A stretch of DNA of 34,243 bases from Chitinophaga pinensis (GTDB lineage Bacteria; Bacteroidota; Bacteroidia; Chitinophagales; LD1), in NCBI GenBank assembly GCA_945867505.1, contig CAMBIM010000009.1, forward strand, positions 1 to 34,243. Reading direction: 5' to 3'. The notes below the pieces were generated by a model. The model had not been told where the DNA came from, did no database searches, and worked only from the letters and a program-made list of their open reading frames with translations. This document shows positions 16,203 to 24,773 of the stretch, piece after piece. Positions within the stretch are counted from its first letter, which is position 1. Each line of letters starts with the position of its first letter. A program made the position numbers and the translations under genes.

Positions 16203-16919
16203 TCAATTAAATTTTGACAAATCTACCAATGAAATTCTCCCTTCATAAATCGCCTTCCCGATAATTGCTCCGTGTAAACCGGTTTCGCTCAAAACATTCA
16301 ATTCATTTAAATCACTTACTCCACCACTTGCAATTAATTTTAGAGATGGAAATTGTTGAAGAATTTTTTTATAGAGAGAAATCGAAGAGCCTTGCAACAT
16401 TCCATCTTTTGCTATGTCGGTGCAGATGACATACTGAATTCCATGAGCCACATAATCTTTCAAAAATCCGAAGAGATTGATGCTGCTGTTTTCCTGCCAT
16501 CCACTCACTGCTATCATTTCATCTTTTACATCGGCTCCCAGAATAATTTTTTCTGCTCCGTATTTATCTAGCCAACGCAAAACAGTGTAGCGCGATTTAA
16601 CAGCAATACTTCCCGCAGTAATTTGTTGTGCACCTGAATCGAAAGCGATTTTTATATCCTCATCGGTTTTTATTCCTCCACCAAAATCTATCTTGAGTTT
16701 TGTTTGCGAACTGATTGTTTGCAAAGTTTTATAGTTAACAATATGACTTGCCTTTGCTCCGTCTAAATCTACCAAGTGCAATCGTTGTAAACCGGCTGCT
16801 TCAAATTGTTTGGCAACCTCCAATGGATTCTCATTGTAAATGATCTTCTGCGCGTAATCGCCCTGTGAAAGGCGCACACATTTTCCGTCTATAATGTCTA
16901 TGGCAGGAATTATTTCCAT
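16203..16919 (-). CDS. hisA: ProFAR isomerase (phosphoribosylformimino-AICAR-phosphate isomerase)
   Basis: A 238-residue TIM-barrel enzyme carrying the fourth step of histidine synthesis, the Amadori isomerisation of ProFAR to PRFAR. Family motifs are [20 protein letters not shown] with the catalytic Asp8, [23 protein letters not shown] (first phosphate site), [16 protein letters not shown], the second catalytic Asp in [13 protein letters not shown], and [13 protein letters not shown] (second phosphate site). The ATG overlaps the hisH stop (TAATG). Relatedness to the hisF product is evident from the shared half-barrel motifs. Confidence 0.97.
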   Translation of the reverse strand: MEIIPAIDIIDGKCVRLSQGDYAQKIIYNENPLEVAKQFEAAGLQRLHLVDLDGAKASHIVNYKTLQTISSQTKLKIDFGGGIKTDEDIKIAFDSGAQQITAGSIAVKSRYTVLRWLDKYGAEKIILGADVKDEMIAVSGWQENSSINLFGFLKDYVAHGIQYVICTDIAKDGMLQGSSISLYKKILQQFPSLKLIASGGVSDLNELNVLSETGLHGAIIGKAIYEGRISLVDLSKFN

Positions 16920-17470
16920 TACGCTTCAATAAATTTTTTCAAAAAATCTTCTCCGGCCTGGCCACTTTTTTCAGGATGAAATTGAACCGCAGAAAAATTC
17001 TCTTTTTGAATAGCCGCAGAAAATTGGGTGATGTAGTTGCAACTCAATGTGGTGAATTCATTTTGAGGCACATAATAGCTGTGAACAAAATAATACCAGT
17101 CATCATTGCCATCTGTTTTGTTCCAGCCTATATGCGGTACTTTCAACTTTGGTTCAAATAGCTTTACACTTTCATTGAAGATACCCAGACAATCTACATT
17201 GCCTTCTTCACTAAACTTACACATCAACTGCATACCTAAACAAATTCCAAGCACCGGTTGCTTTAATTGTGGAATTAAAACATGCAAACCCTTTTCTCGC
17301 AACACTTCCATTGCCGCTTTTGCATGACCAACTCCCGGGAAAATAATTTTATCGGCTGAAAGAATTTCTTCTCTACTATCCGATAAAACAGGAGTAATGC
17401 CTAACCGCTGAAAAGCAAACTTTACCGATTGCGTATTACCTGCACCGTAATTGATAACAACCAGTTTCAT
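16919..17470 (-). CDS. hisH: Imidazole glycerol phosphate synthase, glutamine amidotransferase subunit
   Basis: A 183-residue class-I glutaminase that feeds ammonia to HisF. The nucleophile Cys is in [10 protein letters not shown], near residue 77, and the His/Glu pair is in VQFHPEKSG near residue 165. The oxyanion region is [18 protein letters not shown] and HSYYV are family-typical. The protein is slightly short against the usual 195-200 residues but no motif is missing. TAATG overlaps join it with hisB upstream and hisA downstream, indicating tight translational coupling. Confidence 0.96.
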   Translation of the reverse strand: MKLVVINYGAGNTQSVKFAFQRLGITPVLSDSREEILSADKIIFPGVGHAKAAMEVLREKGLHVLIPQLKQPVLGICLGMQLMCKFSEEGNVDCLGIFNESVKLFEPKLKVPHIGWNKTDGNDDWYYFVHSYYVPQNEFTTLSCNYITQFSAAIQKENFSAVQFHPEKSGQAGEDFLKKFIEA

Positions 17471-18603
17471 TAAAGCACTCCTTTAGTAGAGGGAAGTTGA
17501 AGGTTGTTCAAGTCGCGTTTTACTGCCATTTTAATTGCCTTAGCAAATGCCTTAAAAACGGCTTCTATTTTATGATGCTCGTTTTCACCTTCTGCTTTAA
17601 TATTCAAATTGCATTTGGCAGTATCGCTGAACGACTTAAAGAAATGAAAGAACATTTCGGTAGGAACATCACCTACTTTTTCGCGTTTAAATTCTGCCTT
17701 CCATTCAATCCAGTTTCTTCCACTAAAGTCAATGGCCACTTGTGCCAAAGCATCATCCATTGGTAAACAAAATCCGTAACGTTCAATTCCCTTTTTATCT
17801 CCTAACGCAAATGCAAATGCTTCACCTAGTGTTATGGCGGTGTCTTCTATTGTATGGTGTTCGTCAATTTGTAAATCGCCTTTAGCAGAAATTTTCAAAT
17901 CAATATTGCCGTGCTTTGCAATTTGTTCCAGCATGTGGTTTAAAAAATTCAGACCGGTAGAGATTTCTGCTTTCCCAGTTCCATCCAAATTCAGTTCAAC
18001 GGTTATTTGCGTCTCTTTCGTATTTCTTGAATGAGTGGCTTGCCGAGGTCCGCCTTTTAAGTAATTATAAATCTGCTCCCAGTCGCGGGTTTCAAGAGCA
18101 ATAGATTTTTTCAATTCCTCTTGGCTGTCTTTCACTTCAGCAGCACCAAGACCTCTATCATCGTTTAAGTAAAGACATTTTGCACCAAGATTTTTTGCTA
18201 ACTGCACGTCAGTAATTCTGTCGCCAATTACAAATGAGTTTTTCAAATCGTAATCAGCAGAAAAATATTTGGTGAGCATACCAGTGCCCGGTTTGCGTGT
18301 AGGTAGGTTTTCGTGCGGAAAAGATTTATCGATGCATACATCGGGGAAAGGAATGCCCTCATCTTTGAATGTTTTGACAATAAAATTTTGCACCGGCCAA
18401 AAATCTTCCCCTAAAAAATCAGGAGTTCCCAAACCATCTTGATTAGTGACCATCACCAATTCATAATCTAACTCGCGGGCAATTTTACCAAGCCAGTAAA
18501 AAACTCGCGGATAGAAAACCAGCTTTTCAAATTTTTCAATTTTGAAATCATCGGTTTCCAAAATTAAGGTACCATCACGATCAATGAATAAAACTTTTTT
18601 CAT
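17470..18603 (-). CDS. hisB: Bifunctional histidinol-phosphatase / imidazoleglycerol-phosphate dehydratase
   Basis: A 377-residue fusion. Residues 1-165 form a HAD-type phosphatase: FIDRDGTLI at the N-terminus provides the nucleophile Asp and the second Asp, and [20 protein letters not shown] the magnesium-binding loop. Residues about 185-377 form the dehydratase, with RNTKETQI, the metal motif [11 protein letters not shown] and its repeat [17 protein letters not shown]. The enzyme carries steps seven and nine of histidine synthesis. The start ATG overlaps the hisC stop by four bases (ATGA). This fusion is seen in many Gammaproteobacteria and Bacteroidota. Confidence 0.97.
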   Translation of the reverse strand: MKKVLFIDRDGTLILETDDFKIEKFEKLVFYPRVFYWLGKIARELDYELVMVTNQDGLGTPDFLGEDFWPVQNFIVKTFKDEGIPFPDVCIDKSFPHENLPTRKPGTGMLTKYFSADYDLKNSFVIGDRITDVQLAKNLGAKCLYLNDDRGLGAAEVKDSQEELKKSIALETRDWEQIYNYLKGGPRQATHSRNTKETQITVELNLDGTGKAEISTGLNFLNHMLEQIAKHGNIDLKISAKGDLQIDEHHTIEDTAITLGEAFAFALGDKKGIERYGFCLPMDDALAQVAIDFSGRNWIEWKAEFKREKVGDVPTEMFFHFFKSFSDTAKCNLNIKAEGENEHHKIEAVFKAFAKAIKMAVKRDLNNLQLPSTKGVL

Positions 18604-19649
18604 GCTTGAAATTTATTTAGCGCTGTTACTAAAGCGCGGTTTTCAGATTCTGCTCCTACGGTTATTCTTAAACATCCTTCGCACAAAGATACTTTACTTC
18701 GGTCGCGCACAATAATACCCAGGGATACAAGATAGTCATAAGTAGCCTGTGGATTTTTCACTTTTACTAAAACGAAATTTGCATCTGAAGCATAAATTTT
18801 TTCAACTAAAGAAATTTGTTGAAGTGCATCTTCCAGCTTTTTCCTTTCAGCAATAGTTTCGCGAATATGCTGATTCACCCAATCTATATTGTCAAGTGCT
18901 GTTGTAGCAAGTCGCTGTGTTGCCTGATTGATATTATATGGAGGCTTCACCTTGTTCATGTAATCAATAATAATTTGCGGAGCGAAAGCCATACCTAACC
19001 TTATAGCAGCCAAGCCCCATGCTTTGGAAAAGGTTTGCAATACAACCATGTTTTCATATTCTGTAAGAAACCGAATAGCCGATTTTTGTTTGGAGTAATT
19101 GATGTAGGCTTCATCAACAACCACAATGCCAGGAAATTTTTGAATTAATACTTCTATATCAAGCGCATGAAAGGAATTTGCCGTTGGGTTGTTAGGCGAA
19201 CAGATGAAAAGCAACTTTGAATGTTTGTCGCAGCTCTCCAGAATTCCTTCTACATCTAACTCAAAAGATGGAAGCAAATTTATTTTCCGCACTTCTACAT
19301 CATTAATGTTCGCGCTCACCTCATACATACCATAAGTGGGCGGACAGATAATTACGTTGTCCGTTTTCGGTTCGCAGAAAATGCGAAACAGCACATCAAT
19401 AGCTTCATCGCTGCCATTACCCAAAAAAATATTTTGAGATGGAACGCCTTTTATACTACTGATTTTCTCTTTCAGCTTTTTCTGTAATGGGTCAGGATAG
19501 CGGTTGTAGTTTTCCGTAAGCGGAGAACCAAAACTGTTTTCGTTAGCATCTAAAAAAACAGAAGCCTCTCCTTTAAACTCATCGCGGGCAGATGAATAAG
19601 GTTTTAGGTTCAGAACGTTCTGACGAATAATAGTTTCTACATCAAACAT
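18600..19649 (-). CDS. hisC: Histidinol-phosphate aminotransferase
   Basis: A PLP-dependent fold-type I aminotransferase of 349 residues that converts imidazole-acetol phosphate to histidinol phosphate using glutamate. Landmarks: [11 protein letters not shown] near residue 32, [17 protein letters not shown] (phosphate loop), [22 protein letters not shown] with the pyridine-contacting region, [10 protein letters not shown] with the Asp, and the Schiff-base Lys in [15 protein letters not shown]. The C-terminal Arg in CLRITVG binds the substrate carboxylate or phosphate. Overlaps of 1 base with hisD and 4 bases with hisB place it firmly in the operon. Confidence 0.97.
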   Translation of the reverse strand: MFDVETIIRQNVLNLKPYSSARDEFKGEASVFLDANENSFGSPLTENYNRYPDPLQKKLKEKISSIKGVPSQNIFLGNGSDEAIDVLFRIFCEPKTDNVIICPPTYGMYEVSANINDVEVRKINLLPSFELDVEGILESCDKHSKLLFICSPNNPTANSFHALDIEVLIQKFPGIVVVDEAYINYSKQKSAIRFLTEYENMVVLQTFSKAWGLAAIRLGMAFAPQIIIDYMNKVKPPYNINQATQRLATTALDNIDWVNQHIRETIAERKKLEDALQQISLVEKIYASDANFVLVKVKNPQATYDYLVSLGIIVRDRSKVSLCEGCLRITVGAESENRALVTALNKFQA

Positions 19650-20938
19650 TACTTGCTCTTTAATTTTTTCAAACGAATGCTTACCGCGTTTTTATGCGCT
19701 GACAAATTTTCGGCTTCTGCCATTACCTCAATCACACTTCCTATATTCTTAATTCCCTTCGGTGAAATTTTCTGATAGGTAACTTTCTTTACAAAAGAAT
19801 TTAACGATACTCCCCCGTAAACTCTTGCATAACCATTAGTTGGCAAAGTGTGATTAGTGCCGCTGGCATAATCTCCGGCACTTTCGGGGGTATAATTGCC
19901 AATGAAAACCGAACCGGCATTCACCACATTTTTTATAAAATAATTTTCATCCTTAACTGCTAATATCAAATGCTCCGGTGCGTATTGATTTATAATTTCA
20001 ACCGCTTCATGCTTGTTCTTAACCAAAATTATTTTTGAGTGCAGAAGGGCTTGCGCTGCAATATCTTTGCGAGGCAATTCTTTTAACTGATGAGCAACTT
20101 CATCCTTCACCTTTGTTATAATACTTTCTTTTATCGCAACAAATATTACCTGCGAATCTGCGCCATGTTCTGCCTGCGAAAGCAAATCGGCTGCCACAAA
20201 AGAAGGCTCGCAACTTTCATCGCCTACCACTAAAACTTCTGACGGTCCTGCGGGCATATCAATAGCCACACCTTCTTTTTGTATTAACTGCTTAGCAACA
20301 GTTACATATTGATTTCCAGGTCCAAAAATCTTATCAATTTTCGCAATAGTTTTTGTTCCGTATGCCATTGCAGCTATTGCTTGCGCTCCACCTGTTTTAT
20401 ATATTTCACGAACGCCACAAAGTTGCGCAGCAAACAAAATAGCTGGATGAATTGTTCCTTCCCCATTAGGTGGTGTGCACAGCACAATTCTTTTGCAGCC
20501 TGCAATACTTGCAGGTGTAGCCAACATTAAAACAGTGGAGAACAAAGGCGCACTTCCCCCGGGTATATACAAACCTACATTTTGTATAGCTCTGCTTTCG
20601 CGCCAGCAAACAACACCCTTAGTGGTTTCAATTTTCTTCTCTTTCAGATGCTGTGCCTGATGAAATTTTTTGATGTTGCTGTATGCTCTTTCAATTGCCT
20701 GCTTCAACTTTTTATCGATTAACCCTTGCGCTTGTTTTATTTCTTTAGCTGATACCCCAAGTTCTTTCACAAATGCTTTATCAAACTTCAGTGCATAACT
20801 TCTTAACGCAGCATCGCCATTCTTTTTCACCTCATTCAGAATTTGCTGCACTGTTTTTTCAATAGCCGCGCTATCTGCCGAAGGCCGCTTCAACAATTTT
20901 TCTAAATCTTTTTGCTTTGGATATTTTACAATTTGCAT
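19649..20938 (-). CDS. hisD: Histidinol dehydrogenase
   Basis: A zinc-dependent NAD enzyme of 429 residues that carries out the last two oxidations from histidinol to histidine. Family motifs include VGLYIPGGSAPLFSTVLMLATPA, IFGPGNQYVTVAK, IDMPAGPSEVLVV, DLLSQAEHGADSQVIFV (zinc and catalytic region), and the His pair area YAPEHLIL. Also present is NAGSVFIGNYTPESAGDYASGTNHTLPTNG, with the catalytic Glu and His near residue 330. The gene is separated from hisG by 36 bases that contain a small hairpin; the ATG at 20938 gives the normal N-terminus. Confidence 0.97.
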   Translation of the reverse strand: MQIVKYPKQKDLEKLLKRPSADSAAIEKTVQQILNEVKKNGDAALRSYALKFDKAFVKELGVSAKEIKQAQGLIDKKLKQAIERAYSNIKKFHQAQHLKEKKIETTKGVVCWRESRAIQNVGLYIPGGSAPLFSTVLMLATPASIAGCKRIVLCTPPNGEGTIHPAILFAAQLCGVREIYKTGGAQAIAAMAYGTKTIAKIDKIFGPGNQYVTVAKQLIQKEGVAIDMPAGPSEVLVVGDESCEPSFVAADLLSQAEHGADSQVIFVAIKESIITKVKDEVAHQLKELPRKDIAAQALLHSKIILVKNKHEAVEIINQYAPEHLILAVKDENYFIKNVVNAGSVFIGNYTPESAGDYASGTNHTLPTNGYARVYGGVSLNSFVKKVTYQKISPKGIKNIGSVIEVMAEAENLSAHKNAVSIRLKKLKSK

Positions 20939-20944
20939 CTCTGT

Positions 20945-20974
20945 ATTTAAGTCCCCTTTAAGGAATTTAGGGGT
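20945..20974. repeat. Short palindromic intergenic repeat between hisG and hisD
   Basis: CCCCT and AGGGG flank an 11-base centre, next to AAGT and GTTT, in the only appreciable gap inside the his operon. Read on the minus strand (CCCCTAAATTCC ... AAGGGGACTTAAAT) it aligns well with the hairpin at 14815-14850 (CTCCTAAATCC ... AGGAGAGGACTTTAAAT), so the two look like diverged copies of one dispersed element. It may tune the hisG/hisD ratio, which is inference. Confidence 0.5.
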
Positions 20975-21838
20975 TTACATCACCATTTTTTCAATAGGCA
21001 CCACTAAAATTCCCTGAGCGCCCAGTTTTTTTAATCCATCAATCTTATCCCAAAATTCGTTTTCGCTTATAACCGAATGCAAGGAACTCCAGCCTTCTTC
21101 TGCCAAAGGAAGAATGGTTGGGCTTTTCATTCCCGGCAGCAAGGCAATTATCTCCTGCAATTTATTGTTGGGCGCATTCAGCAAAATGTATTTGTTGTTA
21201 CGTGCCGACAAAACTGCGTTTATTCGGAACAATAATTTATCGAACAAGTTCTTAGCCTCTGCACTTAAATTCTTGCCGGTAATTAAAACTGCTTCTGACT
21301 GAAACAAAACCTCCACTTCTTTCAAACCGTTTTTAAAAAGAGTAGACCCCGTACTTACTATATCGCAAATGCCATCTGCCAAACCAATGTTCGGAGCAAT
21401 TTCCACCGAACCTGAAATTTCATGAATCTCTGCACTCAGGTTATTCTTCTTCAAAAACTGCTGAAGTGTATTCGGATAAGAAGTTGCCAGTTTCTTTCCA
21501 TCAAAATAATTCAACCCGTTATAATTTTCGTTCTTAGGTATAGCCAGCGAAACTTTGCATTTACTAAAACCTAAACGTTGAATCACTTTTACTTCATGCG
21601 GTTTTTCAATCAGCAGGTTTTCGCCAATAATGGCAATGTCCGCCACACCATCTTCTATGTATTGAGGAATATCGCTGTTGCGCAAAAAGAAAAGTTCCAA
21701 GGGAAAATTTCTTGCGGTTACTTTCAATTGGTCTTCGCCATTATCAATGGCAATGCCACAATCTTTAATCAGCTTGAGCGAATCTTCATTCAACCGCCCC
21801 GATTTTTGAACAGCTATTCTTAGTTTTTTATCTGCCAT
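20975..21838 (-). CDS. hisG: ATP phosphoribosyltransferase, long form
   Basis: The first enzyme of histidine synthesis joins PRPP and ATP to give phosphoribosyl-ATP. From the ATG at 21838 the protein has 287 residues: KLRIAVQKSGRLNEDSLKLI starts the periplasmic-binding-protein-like catalytic domain, DIAIIGENLL and GLADGICDIVSTGSTL (PRPP loop) follow. The final 75 residues (from PGMKSPTILPLAEEGW) form the ACT-like regulatory domain of the long-form, HisZ-independent type, which mediates inhibition by histidine. An in-frame upstream ATG at 21916 would add 26 unconserved residues and is rejected. It is the first gene of the his operon; no His-codon-rich leader peptide was recognised in the 229 bases upstream. 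Confidence 0.96.
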   Translation of the reverse strand: MADKKLRIAVQKSGRLNEDSLKLIKDCGIAIDNGEDQLKVTARNFPLELFFLRNSDIPQYIEDGVADIAIIGENLLIEKPHEVKVIQRLGFSKCKVSLAIPKNENYNGLNYFDGKKLATSYPNTLQQFLKKNNLSAEIHEISGSVEIAPNIGLADGICDIVSTGSTLFKNGLKEVEVLFQSEAVLITGKNLSAEAKNLFDKLLFRINAVLSARNNKYILLNAPNNKLQEIIALLPGMKSPTILPLAEEGWSSLHSVISENEFWDKIDGLKKLGAQGILVVPIEKMVM

Positions 21839-21934
21839 AATTGTTTTGTATCGTTCAAAAAAGGTTGACTGATGTAGTAAAAGTAAATATTTAAAGAATC
21901 TCGAGAGTTGATACATCTTTAGGCTCTTTTCCCA

Positions 21935-21942
21935 TAATTTTG
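21935..21942 (+). promoter_or_regulatory. Candidate -7 element for a small plus-strand ORF
   Basis: TAATTTTG matches TAnnTTTG exactly and lies ten bases before the ATG at 21953. No -33 element stands at the usual distance; the nearest TTG is 24 bases upstream. It could also be a chance match in AT-rich intergenic DNA. Confidence 0.25.
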
Positions 21943-21952
21943 CAGATATAAT

Positions 21953-22063
21953 ATGATAGCCTATTACTTTCTTCCTGTAGGAGCTAAATTCCTATCCCTT
22001 GCATGGAGAAGAAAGAATGGTCAATTCGTTCTTGATTATTTGACTTTATTTAATAAGCAATAG
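21953..22063 (+). CDS. Possible 36-residue small protein
   Basis: An open frame of 36 codons in the 229-base gap between hisG and the ribonuclease G gene, on the opposite strand to both. It starts MIAYYFLPVGAKFLSLAWRR and ends LFNKQ. The N-terminal half is hydrophobic and is followed by a cluster of Arg and Lys, which would fit a membrane-anchored microprotein. A consensus -7 box sits just upstream, and its stop codon lies in the loop of the hairpin that follows the ribonuclease gene. I recognise no family, and a frame of this length arises easily by chance, so this is only a candidate. The remaining DNA of the gap shows nothing else convincing. Confidence 0.2.
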   Translation: MIAYYFLPVGAKFLSLAWRRKNGQFVLDYLTLFNKQ

Positions 22064-22070
22064 TTGCTTA
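22054..22070. terminator. Hairpin at the end of the ribonuclease G gene
   Basis: TAAGCAA and TTGCTTA form a perfect seven-pair stem around a TAG loop. The minus-strand ribonuclease stop codon is part of the stem, and the minus strand continues TTAAATAAAG, a weak T-tract. It may terminate rng and separate it from the his operon. Confidence 0.4.
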
Positions 22071-23618
22071 GTCAATCTTTATCTCCTCATCGTTATCATC
22101 AAAAAACTTGTAATCGGTGATTCCCAGTGTTTCGCTTGGGTTAATCGAAATCCATTTTTTGTGTTTAAAGAACCACTTGGTGCGCAGCGAAGGGAATCCT
22201 TTACGAAGGTAAGCACCAACTATCGGGTGGCAATACAAGGTCAATTTTGCATGCGTTGTCAACAGGTGCGTTAAATCACTTTCAATAGTATCTAATAACA
22301 AGAGCGATGAAGTAATTTCTCCGGTGCCGCCACAGGTAGGGCAGCTTTCGGTGGTAGCAATATTTATTTCGGGGCGCACACGTTCGCGCGTAATCTGCAT
22401 AAGGTTGAACTTCGAAAGTGGAAGAATGGTATGTGTAGCGCGATCGCTATCCATAATCTCTTTCATTTTATTTTGCAAGTCCTTCTTGTTATCCTGATTT
22501 TTCATGTCGATAAAATCGATAACAATAATGCCACCCAAATCGCGCAGACGAAGTTGCCGTCCAATTTCTTCAGCCGCCTCCATGTTTACTTTCAGCGCAT
22601 TGGTTTCCTGCGTGCCATCTACACTGGTGCGGTGACCGCTGTTTACATCAATTACGTGGCAGGCCTCAGTCTTCTCTATAATAATATAACTGCCATTAGG
22701 CATGTTCACCGTTTTGCCGAACGAAGCTTTAATCTGTTTGGTAATTCCGTAATGGTCGAAAATAGGCGCAGTGCCGTTATAGCGTTGAACAATATCTTTT
22801 TTCTCGGGTGCGTTTAGTGTAATGTAATCTTCAATTTCCTTAGCCAGTTTTACATCGTTGGTTACAATTTTGTTGAATTGCGGAGAAAGCAAATCGCGGA
22901 GAATACCCGTGGTTTTGTTCATCTCGCTTAGCACTTTAGTAACCGGCACAGCCCCCTTCAGGTTGCGCATCATTTCCTGCCACTTGTTTTGCAGTTGCAA
23001 TAAATCCTGATGAAGCTCTGCCGCATTTTTACCAGCAGCCACGGTTCTTACAATTACACCAAAGTTCTTAGGCTTCAGGCTTTCTACCAACACCTTCAAT
23101 CGTTTGCGCTCTTCTGCCGAATCAATTTTTTTAGAAACCCCCACCGAATCGTTGAAAGGAACAAGAACCAAAAACCGTCCTGCCAAAGAAATCTCGCAAG
23201 TCAATCGCGGGCCTTTGGTAGATATCGGTTCTTTAAGAATTTGCACCAATAAATGGTTCTTGCTTTGCAACACCTCCTTTACGTTACCGGTTTTTACAAT
23301 TTCTTTCTGCATGTCAAACCCGTTCAGCATTTGCTCGGGTGAAACGTTTCCCGCCACACATTGTGTGGTAAATTTCATTACCGAACGAATATCGGGGCTC
23401 AAATCGGTGTAGTGCAAAAAGGCATCTTTTTCGTGCCCTACCTCAATAAATGCCGCGTTTAAGCCGGGCATTATCTTCTTAATCTTTCCAAGGTAAATAT
23501 CACCAACCGTAAATTGGTTGCTGCTTCTGTCCTGATGCAGTTCGGTCAGGTACTTGTTTTCTAACAAAGCAATATCAATCCCCTCGGGGCTTGAATCAAT
23601 AATCAGTTCTTTGTTCAC
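22068..23618 (-). CDS. rng: Ribonuclease E/G family endoribonuclease
   Basis: A 516-residue cytosolic RNase of the RNase G length class, acting in rRNA 5' maturation and mRNA turnover. The N-terminal S1 domain (about 35-130) has VGDIYLGKIKKIMPGLNAAFIEVGHEKDAFLHYTDL. The RNase H-like and DNase I-like parts follow, with the 5'-sensor region near 170. The magnesium-binding Asp residues are in GGIIVIDFIDMKNQDNKK, preceded by CHVIDVNSGH. The zinc-link motif CPTCGGTGE lies near residue 430. It begins with GTG at 23618; no ATG occurs nearby in frame. It is placed downstream of the HU, TPR and COX24-like genes in the usual Bacteroidota arrangement. Confidence 0.96.
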   Translation of the reverse strand: MNKELIIDSSPEGIDIALLENKYLTELHQDRSSNQFTVGDIYLGKIKKIMPGLNAAFIEVGHEKDAFLHYTDLSPDIRSVMKFTTQCVAGNVSPEQMLNGFDMQKEIVKTGNVKEVLQSKNHLLVQILKEPISTKGPRLTCEISLAGRFLVLVPFNDSVGVSKKIDSAEERKRLKVLVESLKPKNFGVIVRTVAAGKNAAELHQDLLQLQNKWQEMMRNLKGAVPVTKVLSEMNKTTGILRDLLSPQFNKIVTNDVKLAKEIEDYITLNAPEKKDIVQRYNGTAPIFDHYGITKQIKASFGKTVNMPNGSYIIIEKTEACHVIDVNSGHRTSVDGTQETNALKVNMEAAEEIGRQLRLRDLGGIIVIDFIDMKNQDNKKDLQNKMKEIMDSDRATHTILPLSKFNLMQITRERVRPEINIATTESCPTCGGTGEITSSLLLLDTIESDLTHLLTTHAKLTLYCHPIVGAYLRKGFPSLRTKWFFKHKKWISINPSETLGITDYKFFDDNDEEIKID

Positions 23619-23698
23619 AATAAATAATTTAATCCCGCACAGGGCAGGATGTTGAAAAATTCGGTAAGGTAGGTCCGAGTAAAGTAAAGGAATGAAGT

Positions 23699-23745
23699 GC
23701 GTTAGCGATACGCGGGATGAGTGAAGGCACCCCGCGCATCAACGC
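23699..23745. other. Two-tier stem-loop between the COX24-like ORF and rng
   Basis: Outer stem GCGTT (23699-23703) with AACGC (23741-23745), then an asymmetric internal loop, then inner stem CGCGGG (23711-23716) with CCCGCG (23731-23736) and a 14-base loop. A smaller stem TCGG/CCGA lies at 23661-23678. The GC content is far above the surroundings. It lies in the 133-base gap upstream of rng and could be a leader structure, a processing signal or a dispersed palindromic repeat. No T-tract follows on either strand, so a simple terminator is less likely. Confidence 0.5.
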
Positions 23746-23751
23746 GAAGAA

Positions 23752-23841
23752 TTACTTCTTCTTGTGACGGTTCTTTCTCAAACGTTTTTTGCGTTTGTGG
23801 GTAGCAATCTTATGACGTTTTCTCTTTTTTCCGCAAGGCAT
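23752..23841 (-). CDS. 29-residue AURKAIP1/COX24-domain (mS38-like) basic peptide
   Basis: A tiny gene read from ATG at 23841 to TAA, encoding a peptide that begins MPCGKKRKRHKIATHKRKKR and ends in RHKKK. More than half the residues are Lys or Arg. The pattern matches the COX24_C domain (formerly DUF1713), conserved in Bacteroidota and homologous to the C-terminal part of the mitochondrial small-subunit protein mS38/AURKAIP1. A ribosome-associated role is therefore expected from family knowledge, not shown here. It sits 27 bases after the TPR gene and upstream of the ribonuclease G gene, a context that fits RNA metabolism. Confidence 0.85.
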   Translation of the reverse strand: MPCGKKRKRHKIATHKRKKRLRKNRHKKK

Positions 23842-23868
23842 GGCTCGTGTTTTATTGTTTCTAAATGG

Positions 23869-24705
23869 TTAGCCGTTAGGCTTTTTAATACTCTGTATGT
23901 AATTCTCAATTTCCTTCTTCGCCTTAGGGTCGCTAACTGTTTTTTTGCAGCGTTCCAGCATTTCTACTGCCTTTGTCTTGTTTCCCTGTCCGTTGTAAGC
24001 TTCTGCTAACATCAGTAGCGCTTCGGAATTTTGAGGTCGCAAATATAAAATTTTTTCTAAGCGCGCAATGGCTTTATCATACTGCCCTGAAATTATCCCG
24101 AATCTGCCCAGCATTAACAGGGCATCTACATTGGTAGAATCCTGCCTAACAATTTCCAGCAAAATAGAAACTCCCTGCATGGGCGCACCGCCATTTTCCA
24201 TAAAAGCACCTGCCAAACGTATTTTGTTGTTGGTATTAGTAGAGTCTAAATCAACTGCTTTTTGGTAGCACGAAACCGCGTTGCTGCTCAAAAAATTCTT
24301 GGCTTTTTCGTCAGGTGCGGTTTGCATGAGCATGGTGTTGTAATCGCCAGCACCTATATAAGAATCTGCGGTGTTTTCCTTTTCTGCCAGCTTAATGGCA
24401 TAGTAAGCAATGGCAATAGGCTTGTCCAGTTTCTGATACTCTGTAATTACTTCTTTATAAGAACCCGCTTGAAGTAGCTTCTCGATTTTTGCCTGTGTTG
24501 CCTTATCAGCAATTTTGGAGTTGGTCTCCCTTATATATTGTTCAATATCTAAACTTTCGTGAGCGTGTTGTTCCTCTTGCTTCATAGCAGGTTGTGTGCC
24601 ATCGGCTGTTTTTTCGGGTTTAGTCTTTTTAGTATCAGCAAAAAGATATATGCCAAAGCAAAGCACGGCACAAAGGGAAACGACAATGATTTGATTTCTA
24701 GTCAT
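23869..24705 (-). CDS. Tetratricopeptide-repeat protein with N-terminal membrane anchor
   Basis: A 278-residue protein. Residues 4-24 (NQIIVVSLCAVLCFGIYLFAD) form one membrane segment or uncleaved signal anchor. A charged linker follows, rich in Lys, Glu and Gln (about 26-55), then helical repeats. Clear TPR units are in the C-terminal half, for example VDALLMLGRFGIISGQYDKAIARLEKILYLRPQ and NSEALLMLAEAYNGQGNKTKAVEMLERCK at about 190-260. TPR arrays act as protein-binding scaffolds, so this is probably an anchored adaptor facing the periplasm; topology is inferred. It lies between the HU gene and the small basic ribosomal-like peptide, as in other Bacteroidota. Confidence 0.85.
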   Translation of the reverse strand: MTRNQIIVVSLCAVLCFGIYLFADTKKTKPEKTADGTQPAMKQEEQHAHESLDIEQYIRETNSKIADKATQAKIEKLLQAGSYKEVITEYQKLDKPIAIAYYAIKLAEKENTADSYIGAGDYNTMLMQTAPDEKAKNFLSSNAVSCYQKAVDLDSTNTNNKIRLAGAFMENGGAPMQGVSILLEIVRQDSTNVDALLMLGRFGIISGQYDKAIARLEKILYLRPQNSEALLMLAEAYNGQGNKTKAVEMLERCKKTVSDPKAKKEIENYIQSIKKPNG

Positions 24706-24718
24706 AATATAAAACGAA

Positions 24719-24749
24719 AATAGGTTTACGAACTTGCCGCAAACCTATT
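24719..24749 (-). terminator. Intrinsic terminator after the HU-family gene
   Basis: AATAGGTTT and AAACCTATT make a perfect nine-pair stem around a 13-base loop. On the minus strand the 3' arm runs into TTCGTTTTATATT, a T-rich tail. It lies 25 bases after the HU stop and just before the TPR gene start, so it probably ends or attenuates the HU transcript. Confidence 0.6.
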
Positions 24750-24773
24750 CCTAAATTTGTATTGACGAAAAAT

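Noticed and set aside
21839-21916. 26-residue N-terminal extension of HisG
   Set aside because: It precedes MADKKLRIAVQKSGR, the normal HisG start, and contains no conserved residues.
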